Shown here piece after piece: positions 23,628 to 32,828 of a stretch of 64,000 nucleotides of DNA. The stretch covers positions 248,001-312,000 of the forward strand of contig CAVTNM010000001.1 of the NCBI GenBank assembly GCA_963736055.1, written 5' to 3'. A program made the position numbers and the translations under genes. Position 1 is the stretch's first letter. Each line of letters starts with the position of its first letter. The stretch is from AC-32 sp963736055. Lineage in GTDB: Bacteria > Actinomycetota > Thermoleophilia > Gaiellales > Gaiellaceae. The notes beneath the pieces are model-generated. The model did not search any database, was not told the DNA's origin, and was given only the letters and a program-made list of their open reading frames with translations.

Positions 23628-24568
23628 GCCTCGAGCGGGCGCTCGAGCTCGCCGAGCGTGGCCGCGGCCAGGTGGAGCACACCCATCCGCTTGTCGGTGC
23701 GGTGCTGGTGCAGGGCACCGAGATCGTCGGAGAAGGGTGGTATGCCGGGCGCGGCTCGCCGCATGCCGAGATCGCCGCCCTCGAGCAGGCCGGCGAGCGC
23801 GCGCGGGGTGCGACGCTGTACGTCTCGCTCGAGCCGTGCTCTCATCACGGCACCACGCCGCCCTGCGCGGACGCGATCGTCGCCGCCGGCGTGTCACAGG
23901 TGCTCGCCGCGGTCGGCGACCCGAACCCGAAAGTGAACGGAGAGGGCTTCGAGCGCCTGCGCGCGGGCGGGGTCGAGGTCGAGGTCGTCGACTCGTGGGA
24001 GGCGAGGCTTCAGAACGAAGCGTGGCGCGTCTGGATCGCGCGCGGCCGGCCGTTTGTCACCTACAAGGTCGCGGCGACGCTGGACGGGCGCATCGCAGTG
24101 CCCGGCTCGCGTTGGGTCTCCGGCGAGGAGAGCCGCCGCCGGGTGCACGAGCTCCGCGCGGCTTCCGATGCCGTTGCGGTCGGCATGGGGACGGTGAGGG
24201 CCGACGACCCTGCGCTCACCGCGCGCGACGTTGCCGCTGCCAGGCAGCCTCGGCGGCTCGCCTTCGGCCGTGGCCCGCTGCCGGAGGGCTCGGAGCTCGA
24301 GCTCCGCTCGGGCCCGCTGGACGACGAGCTGGCGGTGCTCGCCGACGAGGGAGTGCAGACGCTCCTCCTGGAAGGCGGGCCCACCCTGGCCACCGCCTTC
24401 CTCACGGCGGACCTGGTCGACAAGCTGCTCGTCTTCGTCGCCCCGGCGCTTGCGGGAGCGGGGGCAGGGCCGGTTGCCGCGCTGCCCGAGCCGAGGACGC
24501 TCTACCGTCTCTCTGCGGAGCCGATCGGCCAAGACGTGCTCCTGGCGGCCTATGTCCATGAGCCCTGA
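23624..24568 (+). CDS. ribD: Riboflavin deaminase/reductase
   Basis: A 314-residue bifunctional enzyme of riboflavin synthesis. The N-terminal deaminase has PHAEIAAL and EPCSHHGTTPPC (zinc ligands His, Cys, Cys), acting on the pyrimidine from GTP cyclohydrolase II. The C-terminal reductase (VTYKVAATLDGRIAVPGSRWVSG, DAVAVGMGTVRADDPALT, LLLEGGPTLATAFL) follows at about residue 145. It is shorter than typical RibD (~360) by trimming in the reductase. The ATG overlaps rpe by 4 nt. No FMN riboswitch precedes it. Confidence 0.92.
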   Translation: MSLERALELAERGRGQVEHTHPLVGAVLVQGTEIVGEGWYAGRGSPHAEIAALEQAGERARGATLYVSLEPCSHHGTTPPCADAIVAAGVSQVLAAVGDPNPKVNGEGFERLRAGGVEVEVVDSWEARLQNEAWRVWIARGRPFVTYKVAATLDGRIAVPGSRWVSGEESRRRVHELRAASDAVAVGMGTVRADDPALTARDVAAARQPRRLAFGRGPLPEGSELELRSGPLDDELAVLADEGVQTLLLEGGPTLATAFLTADLVDKLLVFVAPALAGAGAGPVAALPEPRTLYRLSAEPIGQDVLLAAYVHEP

Positions 24569-24803
24569 GACGATTCCTCCGGCCGACGACCGCCTCGTCA
24601 CGGTGATCTCACGCTGGCTTGCGCGGCATCTCTCCGACGAGGAGTTGTTGCGCGAGCTGGAACAGGCAGGCGAGAGCCAGTTGACCGCGGATCAGGCGGA
24701 GGCGGTGCAGGAGCTGCGGATGGAGCTCGCGGCGGGGAGCGGCGGTGCCGAGCTGGACATGGTCGCCCGCGAGACGCTGGAAGCGCTCGCGCTCGGCGGC
24801 TGA
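24558..24803 (+). CDS. Small hypothetical protein in the rib operon
   Basis: An 81-residue acidic, helical protein of unknown function. Residues 12-30 (LVTVISRWLARHLSDEELL) and a Glu/Ala-rich C-terminal helix are its main features; there is no Cys, signal or membrane segment. The ATG at 24558 lies 11 bp inside the ribD 3' end; another ATG two codons earlier is equally possible. Tight coupling to ribD suggests a role linked to riboflavin synthesis, but that is only positional inference. Confidence 0.65.
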   Translation: MSPETIPPADDRLVTVISRWLARHLSDEELLRELEQAGESQLTADQAEAVQELRMELAAGSGGAELDMVARETLEALALGG

Positions 24804-24857
24804 GGAGAGTGCAGAGCCCGGGGTCGGCTGCACATCCTTCAAGTGTTTACGGTTCGC

Positions 24858-24930
24858 CCGGCCTCCTCCCCGAGGCGAGCGTATCCGGGGAAGACGCGCG
24901 TGTCTGTCACGCTTTGTGCCAGAAGCGTGA
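24858..24930 (+). repeat. Dispersed repeat, copy 2 (other at 573)
   Basis: It begins with the same ccggcctcctccccg block as 573 and repeats cgcgcgtgtctgt, tgtgcc and gcgtg at nearly the same spacing. It separates the small hypothetical gene from ribE, breaking the otherwise overlapped operon. Confidence 0.6.
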
Positions 24931-24956
24931 ACGAGCTTTGGATGCCCCATGGGGGC

Positions 24957-24962
24957 TAGCCT
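24957..24962 (+). promoter_or_regulatory. Putative -10 (TAGCCT) for ribE
   Basis: TAGCCT ends 7 nt before the ribE ATG. With the repeat upstream it suggests ribE-ribBA-ribH form their own leaderless transcription unit. Confidence 0.5.
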
Positions 24963-24969
24963 TTCGATC

Positions 24970-25553
24970 ATGTTCACGGGGATCGTGCGCGAACGCGGCC
25001 GCGTGGCCGCCGCCGAGGCGAACGGCGGCGGCCTGTACCTGCGGATCGACGCTCGACAGACCGCGAGCGCGGCGAAGCCGGGCGACTCGATCGCAGTCGC
25101 GGGCTGTTGCCTGACGGCGACACGGGTCGAGAACGGGAGCCTCGAGTTCGACGCCGTTCCGGAGACGATCGCCCGCTCGAACCTCGGCCGGCTCGTGGAG
25201 GGCGCCGAGGTCAACCTCGAGCCCGCGCTGCGTGCCGGTGAGCCGCTGGGCGGGCACTTCGTCCAGGGCCACGTCGACGGGCTCGGTCGCGTGCGCTCCC
25301 TCGAGCCGGACGGCGAGGGGCGGCGACTGGCCGTCCAGCTCGAGCCGGAGCTCCTCCGCTACTGCGTCCAGAAGGGCTCGCTGACCGTCGACGGCGTAGC
25401 TCTGACGGTCGCTGCGCTGGACGACGACGGCGTCGAGATCGCGCTCGTCCCCTTCACGCTCCGCGAGACCACGCTTTCCGCTCTGCGGCCGGGTGACGAG
25501 GTGAACGTCGAGGTCGACCTGCTCGCGAAGTACGCCGAGCGGCTGGCCTCGAC

Positions 25554-25557
<4 letters not shown>
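24970..25557 (+). CDS. ribE: Riboflavin synthase, alpha subunit
   Basis: A 195-residue enzyme that dismutates two 6,7-dimethyl-8-ribityllumazine molecules to riboflavin. It starts with the invariant MFTGIV and contains two lumazine-binding repeats (residues ~1-95 and ~96-190), with GGHFVQGHVDG in the middle and LTVDGVALTV in the second repeat. The ATG at 24970 matches the family start; an upstream ATG would add seven unrelated residues. Its stop overlaps ribBA (ATGA). Confidence 0.94.
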
Positions 25558-26827
<1,270 letters not shown>

Positions 26828-26831
<4 letters not shown>

Positions 26832-27640
26832 GCGACGGCCTCGACCAGCCTCGGCTGCGGCTCGGCCCCGATCCCGACGAGGAGCGCCGGGAGGACGTGA
26901 CCGGGCTGGCCGACGAGGCCGAGGCGGAGGCCGCCGAGCCCGAGCCCGAGGCAGCGGCCGAAGCCGAGCCGGAGCTGGAGCCGGAGGCGGAGGAGCCGGA
27001 GGCGGAAGAGCCGGAGGCCGAGTCGGTGCCGGAGCCTTCATGGGAGCCTGAGCCGCAGCCCGAGCCGCACGCGGAGCCGGAAGTGGACGCGCCCGCCGAG
27101 GAGGACGAGCTGCCGCGGTTGCGAGGTCCCGAGCATGCCGCCGGCGAGCTTCAGGTTCCGGACGGCTACGGCGTGATCGAGGGATCGCCGAGCGGCACGC
27201 GCCGGGCGGTGGGCATCGTCGTCGCGCGCTTCAATGGGCAGCTGACGAGCGAGTTGCTGACGCGGGCGCTGGACGAGCTCGAGCGAGCCGGGGTCGGCCG
27301 CGAGGCAGTCACCGTGATCCCGGTTCCGGGTGCATTCGAGCTGCCGTTGGCGGCAATGGCGCTCGCGAAGACGCGGCGCTACTCGTGCATCGTCGCTCTG
27401 GGAGCCGTCGTCCGCGGGGAGACGCCCCATTTCGAGTTCGTGGCCAGCGAGGCGGCAAGCGGGCTCCAGCTGGCAGGCCTCGAGACCGGCGTGCCCGTCT
27501 CGTTCGGAGTGCTCACCACCGACACCGAGGAGCAGGCGCGCCAGCGGCTCGACAAGGGCGCTGAGGCGGTGCGGACCGCTCTGGAGATGGCCGACGTCTT
27601 CTCGCAGCTGCGCGCTGCGGCTGGCGCCGCAGCGCCTTGA
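26828..27640 (+). CDS. ribH: Lumazine synthase with long acidic N-terminal extension
   Basis: A 270-residue protein. The C-terminal ~145 residues are a complete 6,7-dimethyl-8-ribityllumazine synthase: VARFNGQLTSELLTRALDEL, VPGAFELPLAAMALA, CIVALGAVVRGETPHFEFV and SFGVLTTDTEEQA. Before it lie ~110 residues of Glu/Pro/Ala low-complexity sequence with many EPE and AEEPE repeats, absent from typical RibH (about 155 residues). The GTG at 26828 overlaps the ribBA stop, so the extension starts at the operon-coupled codon and is probably translated. RibH forms icosahedral or pentameric shells; the tail may decorate them. Confidence 0.9.
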
Positions 27641-27649
27641 GACGGCCGA

Positions 27650-27664
27650 GCCGGCAAAGCCGGC
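27650..27664. terminator. Hairpin after ribH
   Basis: Self-complementary arms gccggc and gccggc flank aaa, followed shortly by ctcttt. It starts 10 nt after the ribH stop and probably acts with the hairpin at 27680 to end the rib transcript. Confidence 0.45.
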
Positions 27665-27679
27665 CCGCCCTCTTTGGTC

Positions 27680-27698
27680 GGCGTCGCCAAGCGACGCC
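27680..27698. terminator. Second hairpin between ribH and rpmB
   Basis: Perfect 8-nt arms ggcgtcgc and gcgacgcc enclose caa and are followed by tta. A closely related sequence lies before plsX (43737-43754), so it may be a repeat unit that serves as terminator. Confidence 0.5.
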
Positions 27699-27734
27699 TT
27701 AGGCGGCCACGTTCCCAGGGGTGGGCTTTGTCGC

Positions 27735-27740
27735 TACACT
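27735..27740 (+). promoter_or_regulatory. Putative -10 (TACACT) for rpmB
   Basis: TACACT ends 8 nt before the GTG of rpmB. The sequence that follows (ccgccgcc) is the same as that between the -10 and start of rpmF. Confidence 0.6.
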
Positions 27741-27748
27741 CCGCCGCC

Positions 27749-27940
27749 GTGTCCAAGGTCTGCGCAATCTGCGGGAAGAAGCCCGGGTTCGGCCACAACC
27801 GGAGCCACTCGATGGTGGCGACGAAGCGCCGCTTCGACCCGAACCTCCAGCGTGTGCGCGTCTTCCTCGACGGTAAGGCGACACGCGCCTACGTCTGCAC
27901 GCGCTGCCTCAAGGGCGGCAAGGTCCAGAAGGCCGTCTAG
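27749..27940 (+). CDS. rpmB: 50S ribosomal protein L28
   Basis: A 63-residue ribosomal protein beginning VSKVCAICGKKPGFGHNRSH and ending TRCLKGGKVQKAV. It carries two CxxC pairs (CAIC, CTRC), so this is the zinc-binding (C+) paralogue type. A DtxR-type metal regulon and an L32 with a zinc ribbon occur in the same window. The GTG at 27749 is set by homology and by the leaderless -10 at 27735; upstream in-frame codons are not L28-like. It stands alone, followed by an unrelated small gene. Confidence 0.93.
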   Translation: MSKVCAICGKKPGFGHNRSHSMVATKRRFDPNLQRVRVFLDGKATRAYVCTRCLKGGKVQKAV

Positions 27941-28022
27941 CTCGAGGCTGTACCGGCTTCTGCCGGTGCGGACGTTTAGACCTTCCGCAACCGGCCGAGG
28001 GCGCGGTCGCGTCTAAGGAGCC

Positions 28023-28397
28023 GTGGAGGAGAGCGCCCTCACGATCCCGTCCGAGCTCGGGCGGGTGACCATCTCACCAGAGGCGATCGCGCAGGTCGTG
28101 AGCCGCACCGCCGCCGAGTGCTACGGAGTGGTCGGCATGTCGCTGCGTGCGCCCGGACCGGCGCGCGACCGGGTGACCAGGCTTCTGCCCAAGGGCAAGC
28201 CGCTGCGCGGGATCGTCGTGCGCAACGAGGGCGGTGCGGTCGCGCTCGAGCTCTATGTCGTCGTCGCCTACGGCCTCAACCTGGCCGAGGTGGCGGGCAC
28301 GGTTCGCTCCCAGGTCGCCTACGAGGTCGAGCGCCTCACCGGCCTGAAGGTGGCCTCGGTGGACGTGCACATTCAGGACGTGAAGAGGTCGGCGTGA
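28023..28397 (+). CDS. Asp23/Gls24 family envelope stress-like protein
   Basis: A 124-residue protein of the Asp23/Gls24 family. LGRVTISPEAIAQVVSRTAAECYGVVGM at the N-terminus and ALELYVVVAYGLNLAEVAGTVRSQV in the middle are typical. Relatives are cytoplasmic proteins often found next to a DAK2/DegV-type FakA, as here. The GTG at 28023 is preceded by aagga only 3 nt away, too close for a normal site, so the start is the best guess. Its last five codons (KRSA-stop) lie in a 15-bp sequence that is repeated 155 bp downstream at the fakA start. Confidence 0.85.
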   Translation: MEESALTIPSELGRVTISPEAIAQVVSRTAAECYGVVGMSLRAPGPARDRVTRLLPKGKPLRGIVVRNEGGAVALELYVVVAYGLNLAEVAGTVRSQVAYEVERLTGLKVASVDVHIQDVKRSA

Positions 28398-28398
28398 G

Positions 28399-28538
28399 AC
28401 GACCTGGGGAGGGTGAGGGAGGGAACCGGGAGGTTCCCTCGAGCGTTGTCCGAGGCGGAGCCGAGGCGAGCTTGGAGGAAGAAGGGGGCTCGCGGGGGAA
28501 ACATGGTTTCCACCGCGCGACGGAGCCGGAGGCGGAGG
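28399..28538 (+). repeat. 140-bp inserted element with palindromic repeat copy B
   Basis: The segment lies between two identical 15-mers (agaggtcggcgtgag at 28384-28398 and 28539-28553). It holds a perfect hairpin (gagggaacc 28419-28427, ggttccctc 28432-28440) and copy B of the dispersed palindrome: gaagggggct, then 12-nt arms at 28491-28502 and 28506-28517 with one mismatch. It looks like a non-autonomous element that landed in an overlapped gene junction. No ORF of note lies inside. Confidence 0.7.
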
Positions 28539-28548
28539 AGAGGTCGGC

Positions 28549-30135
28549 GTGAGCGAGCTCGAGGCCCTGCGCGGCCTGGTTCGGGGGGCGCTCGACTCAC
28601 TCGAGGCGAGCCGGCAGCGAATCGACGACCTCAACGTCTACCCGGTGCCCGACGGGGACACCGGCACGAACCTCGCACTTACCACGCGCGGGATCGTGGA
28701 TGCGCTCGAGGAGACAGCCGCGAACGACCGTCCGACCCTCGCGAGGGAGGCGACCCGTGCCGCGCTGATGTCGGCGCGCGGCAACTCGGGGGTGATCCTT
28801 TCGCAGATCGTCCGCGGGGCGGCCGACGTGCTCGGCGCCGCGGAGACGACGGACGCGCAGACAGTGGCCCGCGTCTTCCGAGGCGCGAGCGACGAGGCTT
28901 ACCGGGCAGTACGCAAGCCCGTCGAGGGCACGATGCTCACGGTCGTCCGCGAGCTGGCTGTCGCGGCGGAGGAAGCGGCGGCCTCCGGCCTCGGCCCGGT
29001 CGAGCTGCTGGCGAGCCTCGTCGAGCGCGGGGAGGAGGCGGTCGCGCGCACGCCGGAGCAGCTCGATGTGCTGCGCGAAGCAGGCGTCGTCGATGCCGGC
29101 GGCGCCGGCCTGGTCGAGCTCGTCCGCGGGCTCGCCGCCGCGGCCTCCGGCCGGCCGCCGGCGGAGCCTCCCGCCAGGCAGGAGCCAGCGCTCGAGGCCG
29201 TGCATCTGGAGCCGTCGCGCTTTCGCTATTGCACGACCTTCGTGGTCGAAGGGGAGCAGCTCGACACCGAGGCGCTGGAGGCCGAGCTGGACGGGCTCGG
29301 CGACTCGCTGCTCGTCGTCGGCGACCGCGAGGCGCTAAAGATCCACGTCCACACCGACGATCCGGGTGCGGCGCTCTCGCTTGGCACGCGGGCCGGGACG
29401 ATCGAGGCCGTGGAGATCGCCGACATGCGCCGGCAGACCGAGCAGCGGGAGGAGCGGCTGCTGGCCGTGCTTCCCGGCGGGGCTGCTCGCTCCGGTGTCG
29501 TTGCGGTCGTGGCCGGGGACGGGAACCGCCGCCTGTTCGCCGACCTCGGCGCCGGTGCGGTGATCGAGGGCGGACAGACGATGAACCCGTCGACCGCAGA
29601 CCTGCTCGAGGCCGTCGAGGCCGTGGGCGCCGACGAGGTCGTGCTCCTGCCGAACAACTCGAACGTCGTGCCGGCCGCAGAGCAGGCCGCACGGGTCGCG
29701 GGCAGGCCGGTCCAGGTCGTGGCGACGGCGTCGATCCCGGCCGGGCTGGCCGCCCTGGTCGCCTTCCACGGCGAGCGCTCCGCGGAGGAGAACGCGGCCG
29801 CGATGCGCGAGGCGCTTCAGCAGGTCGCGACCGGCGAGGTGGCCGTCGCCTCTCGAGACTCGAGCGTCGACGGGGTCACGGTTCGCAAGGGTGAATACCT
29901 CGCGCTGCTCGACGGAGACGCCGTCGCGGCGGGGCCGGACTTCGACGAGGTGACGCAGGCGCTGCTCGAGCGGCTCCTCGCCGAGCCCCGCGACGTGCTC
30001 ACGCTGCTCACGGGCGAGGGCGCGCCCGCTCTGAACGGCGTCCTCGAGGAGCTGGCCGAGACCCACGGCGAGCTCGAGCTCGACCTGCACGAGGGCGGCC
30101 AGCCGCACTACCCGCTGCTGCTCTCGGCCGAATAG
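28549..30135 (+). CDS. fakA: DAK2/fatty acid kinase FakA-like protein
   Basis: A 528-residue kinase of the DhaL-like (YloV/FakA) family. The N-terminal ATP-binding DAK2 domain has NVYPVPDGDTGTNLALT (residues ~24-40), SARGNSGVILSQI and VDAGGAGLVELVRG; the C-terminal two thirds (from about residue 225, FRYCTTFVVEG) are the companion DegV-like/phosphatase-like region with VVAGDGNRRLFADLGAG and NNSNV. FakA with a DegV-type FakB phosphorylates fatty acids; a DegV gene lies at 30587. The GTG start sits in the second copy of the 15-bp direct repeat and probably once overlapped the Asp23 stop. Confidence 0.87.
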   Translation: MSELEALRGLVRGALDSLEASRQRIDDLNVYPVPDGDTGTNLALTTRGIVDALEETAANDRPTLAREATRAALMSARGNSGVILSQIVRGAADVLGAAETTDAQTVARVFRGASDEAYRAVRKPVEGTMLTVVRELAVAAEEAAASGLGPVELLASLVERGEEAVARTPEQLDVLREAGVVDAGGAGLVELVRGLAAAASGRPPAEPPARQEPALEAVHLEPSRFRYCTTFVVEGEQLDTEALEAELDGLGDSLLVVGDREALKIHVHTDDPGAALSLGTRAGTIEAVEIADMRRQTEQREERLLAVLPGGAARSGVVAVVAGDGNRRLFADLGAGAVIEGGQTMNPSTADLLEAVEAVGADEVVLLPNNSNVVPAAEQAARVAGRPVQVVATASIPAGLAALVAFHGERSAEENAAAMREALQQVATGEVAVASRDSSVDGVTVRKGEYLALLDGDAVAAGPDFDEVTQALLERLLAEPRDVLTLLTGEGAPALNGVLEELAETHGELELDLHEGGQPHYPLLLSAE

Positions 30136-30191
30136 CCCGCCCACACGGAGCGGCCGACCCGCTGACCTGGTTGTGCGCGCCGCAAGGCGGC

Positions 30192-30197
30192 TACAGT
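30192..30197 (+). promoter_or_regulatory. Putative -10 (TACAGT) for the receiver gene
   Basis: TACAGT ends 6 nt before the GTG at 30204. Together they fix the receiver's start over an in-frame upstream start at 30171. Confidence 0.5.
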
Positions 30198-30203
30198 CGG
30201 CTC

Positions 30204-30587
30204 GTGAGCGAGCCGATTCGAGTCGTCCTCGTCGAGGACAACGAGGTCTTCCGCGAGGCGCTCGAGCTGCTCCTGGGGCTGCGCAGCGACATCGCGGTCG
30301 TGGCCTCGGTCCCCGACGGCACCGAGGCGGCGGCCGTCGTCTCCGAGTTCACCCCTGACGTCGTGCTGATGGACTACCGGCTTCCGGGCCTGGACGGCGT
30401 GCAGGCCACGCGGGCGGTCCTCGCGGCGTGCCCCCAGACTGCGGTCGTCTGCCTCACCGCCTCCGCCAACCTGCGCGAGCGCGATGCTCTGGTCGAGGCA
30501 GGTGCCGTCGACTGCGTGCGCAAGGACGAGGGCCTGGACGCCATCGTGGCCGCGATTCGGGCCGCCGCCCAGGCAGCAGCGGCCTGA
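30204..30587 (+). CDS. Stand-alone response-regulator receiver domain
   Basis: A 127-residue CheY-like protein with no output domain. VVLVEDNEVFREALELL supplies the acidic pocket, VVLMDYRLPGLDG the phosphoacceptor Asp57, and CLTAS the Thr/Ser switch; the Lys of CVRKDEG is the conserved lysine. No histidine kinase is adjacent. It is squeezed between FakA and its DegV partner and overlaps degV by 1 nt (TGATG), so it may tune lipid-related activity, though that is inferred only from position. NarL-type receivers lacking their HTH look like this. Confidence 0.88.
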   Translation: MSEPIRVVLVEDNEVFREALELLLGLRSDIAVVASVPDGTEAAAVVSEFTPDVVLMDYRLPGLDGVQATRAVLAACPQTAVVCLTASANLRERDALVEAGAVDCVRKDEGLDAIVAAIRAAAQAAAA

Positions 30588-31450
30588 TGGAGCTCGATGC
30601 CCGGAACACCGCGATCGTGGTCGACTCGACCGCGGACTTCCCGGAGGCGCCGCAGCGCTTCCCTGCCTGGCGGGTCGTGCCGCTGTACGTGCGCTTCGGC
30701 GACGAGAGCTACAAGGACTACGTCGAGCTCGGGCCCGACGAGTTCTACGCCCGACTCCGCTCTGCCGCGCAGACGCCTTCGACCTCCCAGCCCACGCCCG
30801 GGGACTTCCTCGCCGCGTACGAGGAGCTCGACGGCTTCGCGCGGATCCTCTCCGTGCACATCGCCGGGAAGCTCTCCGGCACGATCGAGAGCGCGAGGGC
30901 CGCGGCGGAGGAGCTGGGCGGCGATCGGGTCAGGGCCCTCGACTCCCAGAGCGCGTCGGCGGCGATCGCGATGCTCGGCCTCGCGATCCAGCGCAGGCTC
31001 GAGCGCGGAACAAGCGACGAGGAGGTGGACGCGCTCGTCGAGCGATACCGGCGCGACGCGGGCCTGCTCTTCACCGTCGACACACTCGAGTACCTCGCGC
31101 GCGGCGGGCGGATCGGGCGGGCGCGCGCCTGGGCGGGCGAGCTGCTGAACATCAAGCCGATCCTGACCATCAAGGACGGGGAGGTGGTGCCGGTCAAGCG
31201 CGTGCGCGGCAACCGCAAGGCGTTCCTCGAGTTCGAGGCGGCCTTCACCGGCTCGACCCGCGATACGCCGTCCTTGCGCGTCGGAATCGCGCATGCGGAC
31301 GCTCCCGAGCGGGCGGAGGCGCTCGCCGAGATGGTGAGGCGCACGCGACCGGCGGCGCAGCTCGAGCTGGTGACGAAGCTCGGGCCGGTGGTTGGCGCAC
31401 ATGCGGGGCCGGGCACGGTCGGCTTGTTCTGGTTCGACGACGCGGGCTAA
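30587..31450 (+). CDS. DegV family (FakB-like) fatty acid-binding protein
   Basis: A 287-residue two-domain DegV fold. The N-terminal motif AIVVDSTADFP and the downstream TSQPTPGDFLAAYEEL (the TSqPs loop), LSVHIAGKLSGTIESA and LFTVDTLEYLARGGRIGRA are hallmarks of FakB/DegV lipid carriers. In the FakAB system FakB presents a bound fatty acid to FakA for phosphorylation. The pairing with fakA two genes upstream supports that role. Its stop overlaps the convergent oxidoreductase gene by 4 nt. Confidence 0.9.
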   Translation: MELDARNTAIVVDSTADFPEAPQRFPAWRVVPLYVRFGDESYKDYVELGPDEFYARLRSAAQTPSTSQPTPGDFLAAYEELDGFARILSVHIAGKLSGTIESARAAAEELGGDRVRALDSQSASAAIAMLGLAIQRRLERGTSDEEVDALVERYRRDAGLLFTVDTLEYLARGGRIGRARAWAGELLNIKPILTIKDGEVVPVKRVRGNRKAFLEFEAAFTGSTRDTPSLRVGIAHADAPERAEALAEMVRRTRPAAQLELVTKLGPVVGAHAGPGTVGLFWFDDAG

Positions 31451-32625
31451 GCGGCGAGCGCCGTCCGCTCCGTGACCGCGTCGGAGAGCACGTCACGCAG
31501 CCGGGCGACCTCGGCAGAGCGGTTCACCGCGAGCGCCGCCAACAGCTGCCCCTGGCCGTCGAGGTAGTGGGCGACGAACGACCCCGGTTCGCCGTCGAGC
31601 TCGACGGCTGCCCAGGACTCCGTGTGGCCGACGTACTGCAGTCGCAACCCGAACTGGTCCGACCAGAAGTAGGGCAGCGCCTCGAACGGCCGCTCGTCGC
31701 CGAGGATCGCGTGCGCCACCGCCGCACCTTGCCCGGCGGCGCTCGTCCAGTGCTCGACTCGCAGGGCGCGACCGAGCCGAGGATGCCAGGAGCAGGCGAT
31801 GTCTCCCGCGGCGTAGACGCCGGGGATCCCGGTGCGCCCGCAGGCGTCGGTCGCGATGCCGGCCGGCCCGAACGCTGTCAGCCCCTCGACCTCGGGGCGG
31901 ACACCGACGGCGACGACGACCACGTCGGCGGCGATCTCGGATTCGTCCCCGAGGACGAGCGCGCGTGGCCGGCCGTCGGAGCCCCGCTCGAGACGCTCCA
32001 CGCCTACGCCGAGTCGCAGGTCGACACCGTTCTCGCGGTAGCGCGAGGCGAGCAGTGCTCCAACCTCGGTGCCGAGGACGCGCTCCAGCGGCGTGGTCGT
32101 CATGTCGACGAGCGTGACGGACGCGCCGAGTGAGAGCGCCGTGGATGCGACCTCCGTGCCGACGAAGCCGGCGCCCACGATCGAGAGGCGGATGCCTGGC
32201 CCGAGCTCTGCTCGCAGCCCGGCGGCATCGGCGAGCGTCCTCAGCGTGTGAACGCCCGGACCGGCCCAGCCGGGGAGCATCTGCGGGCGCGATCCGGTCG
32301 CCAGCACGAGCGCGTCCCAGCCGAGCTCCTTGCCGGTGTCGGTACGAGCGGTGCGGCCGCCGAGGTCGACCGCGGTGACACGCCGACCAACGAGGAGCTC
32401 GATGCCGTTCTCCGGCCAGAAGGAGCGCGGCCGCAGCTCGAGGGCGGAAGCGTCCCTCTCGCCGGCGAGGTGCTCCTTCGAGAGGGCGGGCCGCTCGTAC
32501 GGAGGGACCGGCTCGGCTCCTACGAGCACGACCTCGCCGTCGAAGCCCCCGGCGCGGAGCGTCTCCGCGCAGCGGGCTCCGGCGAGCCCTGCGCCGACGA
32601 TCAGGACACGGCGCGGCGAGATCAT
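31447..32625 (-). CDS. FAD-dependent ferredoxin/rubredoxin reductase
   Basis: A 392-residue flavoprotein of the NAD(P)H:ferredoxin/rubredoxin/putidaredoxin reductase family. FAD-binding GAGLAGARCAETLRAGGFDG (residues ~11-30), ATGSRPQMLPG, the NAD(P)-binding IVGAGFVGTEVASTALSLG and GVYAAGDIAC are all in order. The gene upstream encodes a small ferredoxin that overlaps it by 4 nt, so the pair moves electrons from NAD(P)H to that ferredoxin. Such pairs often feed cytochrome P450s, but here the partners are a haem membrane protein and ApbE, suggesting a membrane redox path. Confidence 0.88.
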   Translation of the reverse strand: MISPRRVLIVGAGLAGARCAETLRAGGFDGEVVLVGAEPVPPYERPALSKEHLAGERDASALELRPRSFWPENGIELLVGRRVTAVDLGGRTARTDTGKELGWDALVLATGSRPQMLPGWAGPGVHTLRTLADAAGLRAELGPGIRLSIVGAGFVGTEVASTALSLGASVTLVDMTTTPLERVLGTEVGALLASRYRENGVDLRLGVGVERLERGSDGRPRALVLGDESEIAADVVVVAVGVRPEVEGLTAFGPAGIATDACGRTGIPGVYAAGDIACSWHPRLGRALRVEHWTSAAGQGAAVAHAILGDERPFEALPYFWSDQFGLRLQYVGHTESWAAVELDGEPGSFVAHYLDGQGQLLAALAVNRSAEVARLRDVLSDAVTERTALAA

Positions 32626-32828
32626 GCCGCTTCCTCGACGGCCTCGACGGTGATCGCCGCCATCGGGCAGGAGCCGACGGCGTCAAGCACAGCCGGGTCG
32701 TCCGTCTCGCCGACGAGGACGGTGGCGATCCCGTCGGCTCCGACTTCGAAGGCTTGTGGAGCGAGCTCCGCGCACGAGCCGAAGCCGCTGCAGAGCGTGC
32801 GGTCGATGTGGATGCGATACGTGCTCAT
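32622..32828 (-). CDS. Small ferredoxin (3Fe-4S type)
   Basis: A 68-residue ferredoxin with one cluster: CSGFGSC (Cys13 and Cys19, x5 spacing) and a distant CP (Cys54), the pattern of 3Fe-4S or convertible single-cluster ferredoxins in actinobacteria. The remaining sequence is acidic, as usual. It overlaps the reductase gene downstream and the haem protein gene upstream, so it is probably the shuttle between the two. Confidence 0.9.
   Translation of the reverse strand: MSTYRIHIDRTLCSGFGSCAELAPQAFEVGADGIATVLVGETDDPAVLDAVGSCPMAAITVEAVEEAA

Noticed and set aside
22167..24568. Apparent N-terminal extensions of rpe and ribD
   Set aside because: Both extensions are out-of-frame readings of rsmB and rpe; the ATGA overlaps mark the true starts.
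24804..24969. An FMN riboswitch before ribE
   Set aside because: None of the conserved RFN helices or loop sequences are visible; the region is instead a dispersed repeat plus a -10 element.
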